Positions 1-4,891 of a stretch of DNA of 7,410 nt are shown here, in pieces. Origin of the DNA: Opitutales bacterium (GTDB lineage: Bacteria > Verrucomicrobiota > Verrucomicrobiia > Opitutales > UBA2987); contig JAJFLT010000039.1 of assembly GCA_021772555.1 (NCBI GenBank), forward strand, positions 1 through 7,410, read 5' to 3'. A program made the position numbers and the translations under genes. A model generated the notes under the pieces. The model was given only the letters and a program-made list of their open reading frames with translations. It was not told the origin of the DNA and ran no database searches. The stretch's first letter is position 1; every line of letters starts with the position of its first letter.

Positions 1-284
1 CCGCGCCCGCCCCTCGCTTGCGCCCGGCCGGCAAGGCGGCTTTCGGGGGGGAATTTGAGACGAGCGGCCAGTGTTATTACCGCTTCGGTGGGGGGATCAA
101 GCATTTCCGCTCCTCTTCGCACCAGGATGCGGCAGGTGGAGCATTTTGCCTGGCCGCCGCAGGCATGATTGTGGTCAATTCCGGCCTGGAGAGAGGCATC
201 CAGCAAGGTTTGGCCCGGTAAAACTTCCAGCTTCGTCTCGTTAATAAATTCGACGTCAAACGTCTTCTGATCGGGAATATTCAT
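1..284 (-). CDS. [2Fe-2S] ferredoxin-domain protein, N-terminal part (cut by window edge)
   Basis: Starts at ATG 284-282 and stays open to the window edge (94 residues visible). The reading is a plant/adrenodoxin-type ferredoxin domain: a beta-hairpin start, LPGQTLLDASLQAGI at about 22-36, then HACGGQAKCSTC with C42, C48 and C51 spaced C-x5-C-x2-C, which bind an Fe-S cluster. DPPTEA (63-68) and the following AARL..FPPE..RLA resemble the ferredoxin domain found N-terminal to some adenylate/guanylate cyclases and in stand-alone ferredoxins. The family normally has LACQ next, giving the fourth cysteine; here the visible codons read L84-A85-G86-R87. The last 35 bases are extremely GC-rich, so a sequence error or true loss of the ligand are both possible. 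What follows the domain lies outside the window. The ribosome binding site is weak. The domain is clear; the full protein is unknown. Confidence 0.8.
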   Translation of the reverse strand, partial: MNIPDQKTFDVEFINETKLEVLPGQTLLDASLQAGIDHNHACGGQAKCSTCRILVRRGAEMLDPPTEAVITLAARLKFPPESRLAGRAQARGGR

Positions 285-294
285 TGAGAACCTA

Positions 295-323
295 TTTATG
301 ATAGGAAAGACAACGCCTGTCAA
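295..323 (-). promoter_or_regulatory. Putative sigma-70 promoter for the ferredoxin-domain gene
   Basis: On the minus strand a perfect TTGACA (323-318) is followed after 17 bases by CATAAA (300-295), a 4/6 match to TATAAT. Transcription would begin near 288, only a few bases before the ATG at 284, so the message would be leaderless or nearly so. The spacing is seen directly; promoter activity is inferred. Confidence 0.45.
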
Positions 324-536
324 TTTTTTGCCAGAGTGAAGCTCGGAAATTGATGGGGATTTGATGCATTTGCGGGGTAGTCATGAAGGCGGCCTTGTGC
401 CATCAATGCCAAGAAATCCAATGTAAAATTGGAATGTTTATCCCTTTTGAGTTTAAGCACTTCCCATCAGTTGATGACTTTGCCATAACCCTCAGGGGTA
501 GGTATGTAAGCGTGCCATGTCAGCTAGAGCTATTCG

Positions 537-1100
537 TTATTCTATCTTGCCGCCAGCCTCTTCAATAATGCCAAGCATGCCTTTATTCATTTTCGCTTTT
601 TTATGCAGTTCTGCAATTATTTCATATACATCTTTAAATGCCTTCTCTGCATTGGCAATAGTGCAATATTTCTCCCAGTTCATTTTTGGATATTCGCGGT
701 CTTCTATAGGAACATCTATCGGCTGCTCCCATGAGTTTCTTTCATGTTGAGTTTCTGTATGAGCCATAAAGTTTCTGAATTTCCGTAATTCGCTTAGAGT
801 CTGGTATGGCCGCTTTGAATGATCCGGTATTATATTAAATTGTTTGTGAAATACTTTTATTTTATTTTTTATTGGTATTCGCTCAATTTGATTCCAAAAT
901 GGAATTTTTTCTTTGCCCAGAAAATTTAGGTAAGCCTCCAAACTAAAAGCACAGCCAATCAATGCGTATAGGATTAAGTACGTAGCTTGGGTTTCCTTTG
1001 CCTCGGAAAGTAGTGCCTCTGCCGAAGAATAAAGTTCTGTATGCGTATAAACAGTACGTTCTTGAGTTACCTTTCTTTTAGCCATTTTTCTATGAGACAT
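537..1100 (-). CDS. HEPN-domain protein, putative RNase
   Basis: A 187-residue protein, mostly alpha-helical by eye. A long N-terminal helix pair (about 20-62, ending LEAYLNFLG) resembles HEPN helices. LRKFRNFMAH carries the HEPN signature R-N-x3-H at R109, N110 and H114. In known HEPN RNases (toxins, abortive-infection and CRISPR effectors) this R-x4-6-H motif, with a polar residue after the arginine, forms the metal-independent active site of a dimer. No nucleotidyltransferase (MNT) antitoxin gene lies beside it, so a classical HEPN/MNT pair is not supported. The gene is strikingly AT-rich (19 G/C of 60 at 601-660; 13 of 60 at 841-900) beside neighbours above 55-60% G/C, which suggests horizontal transfer. 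Start is ATG 1100; AAAGGA lies only 2-3 bases upstream. M6 at 1085 is an alternative. Target and role are unknown. Confidence 0.72.
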   Translation of the reverse strand: MSHRKMAKRKVTQERTVYTHTELYSSAEALLSEAKETQATYLILYALIGCAFSLEAYLNFLGKEKIPFWNQIERIPIKNKIKVFHKQFNIIPDHSKRPYQTLSELRKFRNFMAHTETQHERNSWEQPIDVPIEDREYPKMNWEKYCTIANAEKAFKDVYEIIAELHKKAKMNKGMLGIIEEAGGKIE

Positions 1101-1127
1101 GTTCCTTTATACAAGACATAGTTCTTG

Positions 1128-1140
1128 GCGACTTTGTCGC
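1128..1140. repeat. Short inverted repeat upstream of the HEPN gene
   Basis: GCGAC-TTT-GTCGC forms a 5-bp stem with a 3-base loop, 28 bases upstream of the HEPN start. It could be a small operator or hairpin in the leader, but a 5-bp stem also arises by chance. Confidence 0.2.
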
Positions 1141-1243
1141 ACATGGAGGCCGTTGATCCAGAAAACTATTACAAAATGGTTTATTCGTAAAATATTGTTG
1201 ATATGTTGTCCTTTGTTCTGAGATTAGCCTCGTTATCCTCAAT

Positions 1244-1348
1244 ATGCAAATTAAACATCGACCAGACTTTCCGGCTGAGGAAGAGCGGGTTTCAGGGCAG
1301 TGCCCTGAATATAGTGACAAAAGGATCGAAGCTATCGCTATTGAATGA
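1244..1348 (+). CDS. Possible 34-residue small ORF
   Basis: An ATG at 1244 opens a 34-residue frame ending at TGA 1346-1348, in the gap between two minus-strand genes. The peptide is hydrophilic and acidic in the middle (PAEEER) and ends KRIEAIAIE, which looks more protein-like than the other frames here. There is no good ribosome binding site, and the frame stays open back to a stop at 1199. It may be a small gene, the 3' remnant of a lost gene, or chance. No homologue is recognised. Confidence 0.18.
   Translation: MQIKHRPDFPAEEERVSGQCPEYSDKRIEAIAIE
1291..1309. repeat. Perfect 8-bp inverted repeat
   Basis: TTCAGGGC-AGT-GCCCTGAA is a perfect 8-bp stem with a 3-base loop. Neither strand has a T-run after it, so it is not a standard intrinsic terminator for the gene ending at 1366. 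It lies between the nuclease-like gene and the HEPN gene, and its left arm contains GTTTCAGG, a motif also seen in the repeat cluster near 2041-2100. It may be an operator, an RNA hairpin or a repeat remnant. Confidence 0.45.
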
Positions 1349-1365
1349 TATTCCCGTGAGGTCTT

Positions 1366-1995
1366 TTAACTATTTTCTTTTTCGAGTTGTTTGATGGTTT
1401 GGTGGAGGGTTTGCAGGAGGTTGTCGGGAGTGGCGATTTGGATGCCTTGTTGCTGGAAGGTTTGGCGGATGGTGGGGTCGAAGTTTTTGAGGTAGGGGAC
1501 GACGAGGATGACGGCGTCGAGGGCAGGGAGGTTTTGCAGGATGATGAGTTGGCCGAGGGTGACTTCGTAACGGTTTTTGATGTTGTAGCGGCACTCGAGG
1601 GCGATTTTGAGGGTTCGTTCGGTTTTGGGGTCGGTGTGGACGTGCTGGAGGACGAAGTCGGTCCGCAGGTGGGCCACTTTTTCGGCCCGGGTGAAGCAGA
1701 GTTCTTCGTTGCTGAGGATTTCTTCGATGTCGTCCTCGAAGTCGATGGAGAGCGTCTTGGCTTCGCTGTATTGGCCACCGCGTTCGATGGCTTCCTCGAG
1801 GTCGATGCCGGTGGTGGCGCCAGTGGGCTGGGGAGCGCCCGTGCCCAAGAGGGAGGGGATTTGGCCGTTTAACTCGGCTTCCGCACAGAGAGTGACGTAG
1901 CGGCTGAAGGTGAGCCCGAGGGATTTTGCCCTTTGGTTGGTACGATCCCGGAGGTCGGGGTGAAAGGAGACACCGAAGGTTTTATGTTTTTCCAT
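1366..1995 (-). CDS. RHH-like protein with putative degenerate PD-(D/E)XK nuclease domain
   Basis: A 209-residue protein of no recognised family. Residues 6-42 (TFGVSFHPDL...LTFSRYVTLCAEAEL) read as strand-helix-helix, like the ribbon-helix-helix DNA-binding fold of CopG/Arc-type proteins. A linker rich in G, P and T (about 50-63) follows, then an acidic stretch (67-98: DFEDDIEEI). The C-terminal half has D113-F-V, then IALEC-R with E134-x-R136, then Q149 in a helix and the hydrophobic strand AVILVVPY (161-168). This order matches D...ExK...Q of PD-(D/E)XK nucleases with R for K, so catalytic activity is doubtful. Start is ATG 1995 and no Shine-Dalgarno sequence is visible. It is transcribed away from the plus-strand RHH gene. 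Both domain calls rest on eye inspection. Confidence 0.6.
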   Translation of the reverse strand: MEKHKTFGVSFHPDLRDRTNQRAKSLGLTFSRYVTLCAEAELNGQIPSLLGTGAPQPTGATTGIDLEEAIERGGQYSEAKTLSIDFEDDIEEILSNEELCFTRAEKVAHLRTDFVLQHVHTDPKTERTLKIALECRYNIKNRYEVTLGQLIILQNLPALDAVILVVPYLKNFDPTIRQTFQQQGIQIATPDNLLQTLHQTIKQLEKENS

Positions 1996-2040
1996 TTTGG
2001 TAATGCTGAGTTGATGAGGGTGGCTGGTAGCTGGTTTCGG

Positions 2041-2100
2041 GTGTCAGGTGTCAGGTTTCAGTGTTCAGGGGTGGAGGGGAAATACAGGTGTCAGGTTTCC
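2041..2100. repeat. GTGTCAGG/TTTCAGG direct-repeat cluster
   Basis: CAGGTGTCAGGTTTC occurs exactly at 2045-2059 and again at 2085-2099, 40 bases apart. Shorter relatives surround it: GTGTCAG at 2041-2047 and 2048-2054, GTTTCA at 2055-2060, GTGTTCAG at 2061-2068 and GGTTTCGG at 2033-2040. Imperfect tandem units of this type resemble dispersed intergenic repeats, or iterons for a DNA-binding protein. Being in the gap between two RHH-type genes, they are possible binding sites, but that is inference. Confidence 0.65.
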
Positions 2101-2144
2101 GGGTGTGGATGGTTTTATGAAACTATTTTATGTGGTGAATGAGC

Positions 2145-2150
2145 TATAAT
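2145..2150 (+). promoter_or_regulatory. Consensus -10 element, possible distal promoter of the RHH cassette
   Basis: A perfect TATAAT sits here. No clear TTGACA-like element lies 16-18 bases upstream and there is no extended -10 TG. If used, it would give a leader of about 140 bases before the ATG at 2299. Confidence 0.25.
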
Positions 2151-2253
2151 ACGGAGATGACGGACGGAGATTTGTGAATAAATGGGTTAAGTGGTTCATG
2201 ATGTGGGTGGATTATTAAAAAATATTAAAATAGTAAAAAATAATATATTCTGC

Positions 2254-2281
2254 TTGTCAATTGTTTTAATAGTGCTAATTT
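2254..2281 (+). promoter_or_regulatory. Putative promoter of the RHH-HTH cassette
   Basis: TTGTCA (2254-2259, 5/6 to the -35 consensus), a 16-base spacer, then TAATTT (2276-2281, 3/6 to the -10). The A/T-rich tract just upstream could act as an UP element. Transcription would start near 2288, leaving a leader of about 10 bases, consistent with no visible ribosome binding site before ATG 2299. Confidence 0.35.
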
Positions 2282-2298
2282 GTTCACTTACCGATCCC

Positions 2299-2520
2299 AT
2301 GAATGCAAAAAAAGTTAATATATCCATATCGATGCCGGAGTATTTGCGGAGCCAGGTCCGCCAGGCGGCATTTGACGATAACCGATCCGTTTCCAACCTG
2401 GTTTGCAGCCTGCTGCGTTCCCACCTGCGCCGGGAGGGTTACCCGGTCCGCGTCAATGGGAGCGAGGCTTTCGATGCGGGGGTGGCCCGACCGCGGCAGG
2501 CGCGTATAAAATACCGTTAA
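2299..2520 (+). CDS. Ribbon-helix-helix (CopG-like) DNA-binding protein
   Basis: A 73-residue protein. VNISISMP (6-13) is the DNA-contacting strand; helix one is about 14-29 (EYLRSQVRQAAFDDNR) and helix two about 30-46 (SVSNLVCSLLRSHLRRE), the standard RHH layout. A basic tail (RPRQARIKYR) follows. RHH proteins bind DNA as dimers and often repress their own operon, including as antitoxins. The start at 2299 is chosen because the RHH strand begins six residues later. The in-frame upstream start at 2191 would add a hydrophobic A/T-rich-coded extension that is probably non-coding. No Shine-Dalgarno sequence is seen. It is first of three small genes in the same direction, followed 83 bases later by an unknown gene. 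No toxin with a recognised fold is beside it. Confidence 0.72.
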   Translation: MNAKKVNISISMPEYLRSQVRQAAFDDNRSVSNLVCSLLRSHLRREGYPVRVNGSEAFDAGVARPRQARIKYR

Positions 2521-2590
2521 AGTGGAGCGGGATTCGCTTTTGTTTTTTAAAACCGGAACCAAGGAAAAATATTAACAAACAGACAACAAG

Positions 2591-2597
2591 AGAGGAG
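2591..2597 (+). promoter_or_regulatory. Strong ribosome binding site
   Basis: AGAGGAG ends 6 bases before the ATG at 2604. It is the clearest Shine-Dalgarno sequence among the left-hand genes and fixes the start of the 85-residue gene, ruling out the longer frame beginning at 2403. Confidence 0.75.
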
Positions 2598-2603
2598 TCA
2601 GTT

Positions 2604-2861
2604 ATGAATGAAGGTATCTTGAATATTCAACAAGATGGGAGAAAAGCGGAGGTAGTCATCGACACCGGCCATCCATTGCGGGGCGGGAAGAATTGGCTGG
2701 CCTATGCCAAGGTCTATTGCCCTAATGTTTTCACCGCCCAACTGGTGACCAAGCGGTTGGGTGACGCCGTACAGGCAGCCCGGGAGGAAGCCTATGAGCT
2801 GGGTTATAAACACGCCTTGGGTAACCATCCGAGGATCAGCGGTTTTTCGAGGGTCCTGTGA
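2604..2861 (+). CDS. Small protein of unknown function (85 aa)
   Basis: An 85-residue protein with no family I recognise. The N-terminal half looks like short strands (ILNIQQDGRKAEVVIDTGH), followed by a glycine-rich turn (LRGGK, 25-29), an aromatic strand (NWLAYAKVYC) and a long amphipathic helix (about 43-72, FTAQLVTKRLGDAVQAAREE). The tail is short and basic (HPRISGFSRVL). There is one cysteine (C39), no signal peptide and no membrane segment, so it is probably cytosolic. The strand-strand-helix layout and its place between two DNA-binding-protein genes suggest a partner or small regulator, but no function can be assigned. The strong ribosome binding site suggests it is made in larger amounts than the genes on either side. 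The next gene's start is 52 bases downstream. Confidence 0.7.
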   Translation: MNEGILNIQQDGRKAEVVIDTGHPLRGGKNWLAYAKVYCPNVFTAQLVTKRLGDAVQAAREEAYELGYKHALGNHPRISGFSRVL

Positions 2862-2893
2862 ATTTAGGAAAGGACGGTAATCGTTATTTTAAT

Positions 2894-2917
2894 ATGCAAA
2901 AACAGAAAACTTTATGA
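2894..2917 (+). CDS. Possible 7-residue leader peptide
   Basis: ATG 2894 opens a seven-codon frame (MQKQKTL) whose TGA (2915-2917) overlaps the ATG at 2914 of the next gene in the sequence ATGATGG. The geometry suits translational coupling or re-initiation. AAGGACGG lies upstream, but too far (about 15 bases) for good recognition. It may be chance. Confidence 0.2.
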   Translation: MQKQKTL

Positions 2918-3294
2918 TGGTAAATTTAACAACGGGGATGGATCAATTCGGTTTTTTATTGACCGAGGGCAAGGAGTGGTATTCGCCCAAAGAAGTCGGG
3001 GCCTTGGTGGGCCGAAGCGACCAATACATCAGAAACTTGTTTGAAAATCAGAAGATTCTCGGACACCTGTCTAACGGCCGCGCAGACAAGGGTTGCGAAA
3101 AAAGGCGCACCTACCAGATTCACCGCGATTGCGTCATTTTATATTTGCTGGAGACGGCCAATTACGAGCCGGTTGATTTTATGGATCGATTGGTCGAGTT
3201 GTTGGGGCATCGCTCAGAGGAACAGTTGGAACACATCCTGGAATTACTGGAGGAAACAATCCAAGCCAAAAATGGACTACTGGCCTGGAGCTAG
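2914..3294 (+). CDS. Helix-turn-helix protein, excisionase/MerR-like
   Basis: A 126-residue protein (ATG 2914, or ATG 2917 directly after it). Residues 22-48 (WYSPKEVGALVGRSDQYIRNLFENQKI) match the helix-turn-helix of excisionase and MerR-like (HTH_17) proteins. They are followed by a basic segment with RRTYQIHRDCVILYLLE (64-80), like the wing and second helix of those proteins. The C terminus (about 87-118) is acidic and helical (MDRLVELLG, EEQLEHILELLEETI) and may form a dimer or contact a partner. Such proteins bind DNA as transcription regulators or recombination directionality factors. No integrase is in the window. Third of three small plus-strand genes, it stops 12 bases before the converging protease gene with no visible terminator between them. 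The HTH is good; the role is inferred. Confidence 0.7.
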   Translation: MMVNLTTGMDQFGFLLTEGKEWYSPKEVGALVGRSDQYIRNLFENQKILGHLSNGRADKGCEKRRTYQIHRDCVILYLLETANYEPVDFMDRLVELLGHRSEEQLEHILELLEETIQAKNGLLAWS

Positions 3295-3306
3295 GGCTAT
3301 TTACTG

Positions 3307-3864
3307 TTAATGGAATTCACCGGACGGGATTTCTTTATGACGATCCAACCCGCGGATATTGAGGTAGTTGATGGCAGCGTGAGCCGCCATGGCGTAATAA
3401 ATAGTCTGCGTCCAGAGGCAGAGCCCGCCCAGAAGGAAGCCCATGATAAAGGCGAAGATGGGCCAGAGACGCCAGTTACGGTTGGGGGGCAGGTGCATGA
3501 AACCGAAAAGAATGGAGGAGTAGAAAAGCCCAATTTCATTCAAAAGCCAGCCGCGAAAAAAGATTTCCTCGGCCAGGCCGCTGGCCAGCGCCAGAATGAG
3601 TATTTCCTTCTTACCGCAGTCAATCAGCCAGAGTTTGAGGTCGCGGGCACTGCGCTGAACAACGAGGGAATATTTGAGAGCGATTTGGGAGGCAATGTGG
3701 GTGAGGGTTATCAGGGCCAGGCAGGCAATGGTATGGAGGACCCAATCTTGGCCACTGTAGGACAGCGGTTGAAATAGGAAATGGCCATTGCCACCGCGCC
3801 AAACGGTGAGACTGAGGCCTGCCAACCCAAGTATTCCATAGACAAGACAAGCAACTCTTATCAC
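3307..3864 (-). CDS. CPBP-family intramembrane metalloprotease
   Basis: A 185-residue membrane protein with several hydrophobic segments (about 4-22, 42-63, 88-106, 112-125, 133-151, 153-169). It has all the core motifs of the CPBP/Abi family: E99-E100-x3-R104 (EEIFFR), F120-x3-H124 (FGFMH) and H162-x3-N166. The glutamate and histidines are the proposed metal-binding catalytic residues of this glutamic/metalloprotease fold, related to CAAX prenyl proteases. Known members process prenylated proteins, bacteriocin precursors or have other roles; the substrate here is unknown. Start is GTG 3864, overlapping the TGA of the transporter gene by four bases (GTGA), with AAGGGG about 9 bases upstream. 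This indicates translational coupling. It is the last gene of the minus-strand run. Confidence 0.88.
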   Translation of the reverse strand: MIRVACLVYGILGLAGLSLTVWRGGNGHFLFQPLSYSGQDWVLHTIACLALITLTHIASQIALKYSLVVQRSARDLKLWLIDCGKKEILILALASGLAEEIFFRGWLLNEIGLFYSSILFGFMHLPPNRNWRLWPIFAFIMGFLLGGLCLWTQTIYYAMAAHAAINYLNIRGLDRHKEIPSGEFH

Positions 3865-4757
3865 GGCATTTGCCCCTTAACTTTACGTTCGCGGTAAAAA
3901 AGATAGAGGCCGCTACCAATTATAAGAAACGAGCCTAAAATAGTATAGGTATCGGGAAAATCCTGAAAAAGAATGTAACCCAGAACGGTCGCGTAAATAA
4001 TTTGGAAATATTGATAGGGAGCGATGGAAGAAGCCGTTGTGCAACTCAATGCCTTGATTAGGGAATAGTGCCCCAAAGCGCCAAATAAGCCAAGCAGAGG
4101 CAATAGCATCCAACCCGTTAGATCCGGATTTTCCCAATAAAGAGGAGCTGTTATCGACGCTACTACGAGACCAAAAAAGGCCGGGTAAAGTAGCGTTATA
4201 AGAGGGGTCTCTTTGTTTTGCAGTTTTTTGGTAAAAATCATGTAGAGGGCATAAAAAAATGCGGCCAAGAGCGGGTATAATGACGTCCAGGACAAAATCC
4301 CTCTGCCCGGCCGGACAATGATACAGACGCTGATCAGGCCGATTACGCAGGCTGCCAAACGGCGGTGTCCGATGCGTTCCCCAAGCATGGGAACCGAAAG
4401 TAAAGCGAGGAAGAGCGGAGAGGTGAATGAAATCGAAACCATCTCGGCCAACGGCATGGTTCTCAATGCGGCGAAAAAACATACAGATGCGCCAATGAGG
4501 AGCAATGAACGGTAAACCTGAATTTTCGGTTCATTCGGTTTGATTAACTTGATCCATTGAGAGCGGGGAAGAAAGAACACACAGAAAAGGAAGTGAAAAA
4601 AATAACGGGCCCATAGCAGAACCAGGAGTGAATAATGGGGAAGTAAAAATTTCGTGATGGCGTCGAGTAGGCTGAAGAAAGCCACCGCCACGAGATAAAT
4701 GGCAACCCCTTTGGCAAAGGCATCCTTTTGCCCTAGGACTGGGGAGCTCAAGGACAT
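3861..4757 (-). CDS. EamA/DMT-superfamily transporter, 10 membrane segments
   Basis: About 298 residues with ten hydrophobic segments in two halves, the layout of EamA (drug/metabolite transporter) proteins. Counting from the GTG at 4784, segments fall near 26-46, 52-72, 92-108, 113-133, 142-157, 165-184, 196-214, 224-243, 252-273 and 281-297. LGERIGHRR after segment four is the conserved family loop, with a matching spot (FQDFPDTYTILG) in the second half. Substrates in the family include amino acids, S-adenosylmethionine and drugs, so none can be assigned. ATG 4757 is preferred because the in-frame GTG 4784 lies inside a perfect inverted repeat and would add nine residues; neither start has a good ribosome binding site. 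It lies 134 bases downstream of hutG, so a role in importing or exporting a pathway-linked metabolite is possible but unproven. Its stop overlaps the protease start. Confidence 0.85.
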   Translation of the reverse strand: MSLSSPVLGQKDAFAKGVAIYLVAVAFFSLLDAITKFLLPHYSLLVLLWARYFFHFLFCVFFLPRSQWIKLIKPNEPKIQVYRSLLLIGASVCFFAALRTMPLAEMVSISFTSPLFLALLSVPMLGERIGHRRLAACVIGLISVCIIVRPGRGILSWTSLYPLLAAFFYALYMIFTKKLQNKETPLITLLYPAFFGLVVASITAPLYWENPDLTGWMLLPLLGLFGALGHYSLIKALSCTTASSIAPYQYFQIIYATVLGYILFQDFPDTYTILGSFLIIGSGLYLFYRERKVKGQMP

Positions 4758-4773
4758 GGATTTAGAGGTGAAA

Positions 4774-4793
4774 GGACAACCCACAGGTTGTCC
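4774..4793. repeat. Perfect 8-bp inverted repeat upstream of the transporter gene
   Basis: GGACAACC-CACA-GGTTGTCC is an 8-bp perfect palindrome with a 4-base loop. On the minus strand it ends 16 bases before ATG 4757, in the leader of the transporter. A dyad of this size in a leader is typical of operators and of mRNA hairpins controlling translation. No T-run follows on either strand (minus strand: TTTCACC), so a terminator is unlikely. Confidence 0.5.
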
Positions 4794-4891
4794 CGATGCG
4801 TTTGGCTGCGGGCGTTATTATTCATGTTTCAATGGCCATTATTTCGACCGGTTGCCGGTGCGCAATAGCGATTTGAAACAATCTCAATAAC

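Larger units (their letters stand above)
1996..2298. other. 303-bp divergent intergenic region with repeats and an A/T-rich tract
   Basis: This gap lies between two divergent genes that both appear to encode RHH proteins. It holds the GTGTCAGG/TTTCAGG repeats (2041-2100), a consensus TATAAT at 2145-2150, a CGGAGAT direct repeat (2152-2158 and 2165-2171) and a nearly pure A/T stretch (about 2211-2249) including AATATATT. It is the natural place for promoters and operators of both genes. No RNA gene or protein is evident in it. Confidence 0.6.

Noticed and set aside
77..259. 60-residue minus-strand frame in the ferredoxin region
   Set aside because: Different frame from the one that carries the C-x5-C-x2-C motif.
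383..568. 61-residue plus-strand frame with four cysteines
   Set aside because: No ribosome binding site, overlaps the 3' end of the HEPN gene, and no recognisable motif.
1090..1320. 76-residue minus-strand frame upstream of the HEPN gene
   Set aside because: Overlaps the HEPN start out of frame and has no ribosome binding site or recognisable fold.
1338..1778. 146-residue minus-strand frame rich in Ser, Pro, Thr and Lys
   Set aside because: Out-of-frame reading of the same minus-strand gene; repeats of SPS/TPS come from shifted codons.
1387..1872. 161-residue plus-strand frame rich in acidic residues and glycine
   Set aside because: It is the complement of the RHH/nuclease-like gene; low-complexity composition from the wobble pattern of the minus-strand codons.
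2191..2298. Upstream start adding a hydrophobic N terminus to the RHH protein
   Set aside because: The extension is coded by an A/T-rich promoter-like stretch and RHH proteins start just before the strand; the ATG at 2299 is preferred.
2403..2603. Longer 152-residue version of the 85-residue protein
   Set aside because: The extra part overlaps the RHH gene out of frame, while AGAGGAG at 2591-2597 marks the ATG at 2604.
3295..3306. Bidirectional terminator in the convergent 12-bp spacer
   Set aside because: No stem and no T-run could be found in or just around the spacer.
4748..4825. 25-residue minus-strand frame overlapping the transporter start
   Set aside because: No ribosome binding site; overlaps the transporter start out of frame and spans the inverted repeat; probably chance.
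4847..4859. ACCGG-TTG-CCGGT hairpin after hutG as a terminator
   Set aside because: Only a 5-bp stem and no T-run follows on the minus strand.
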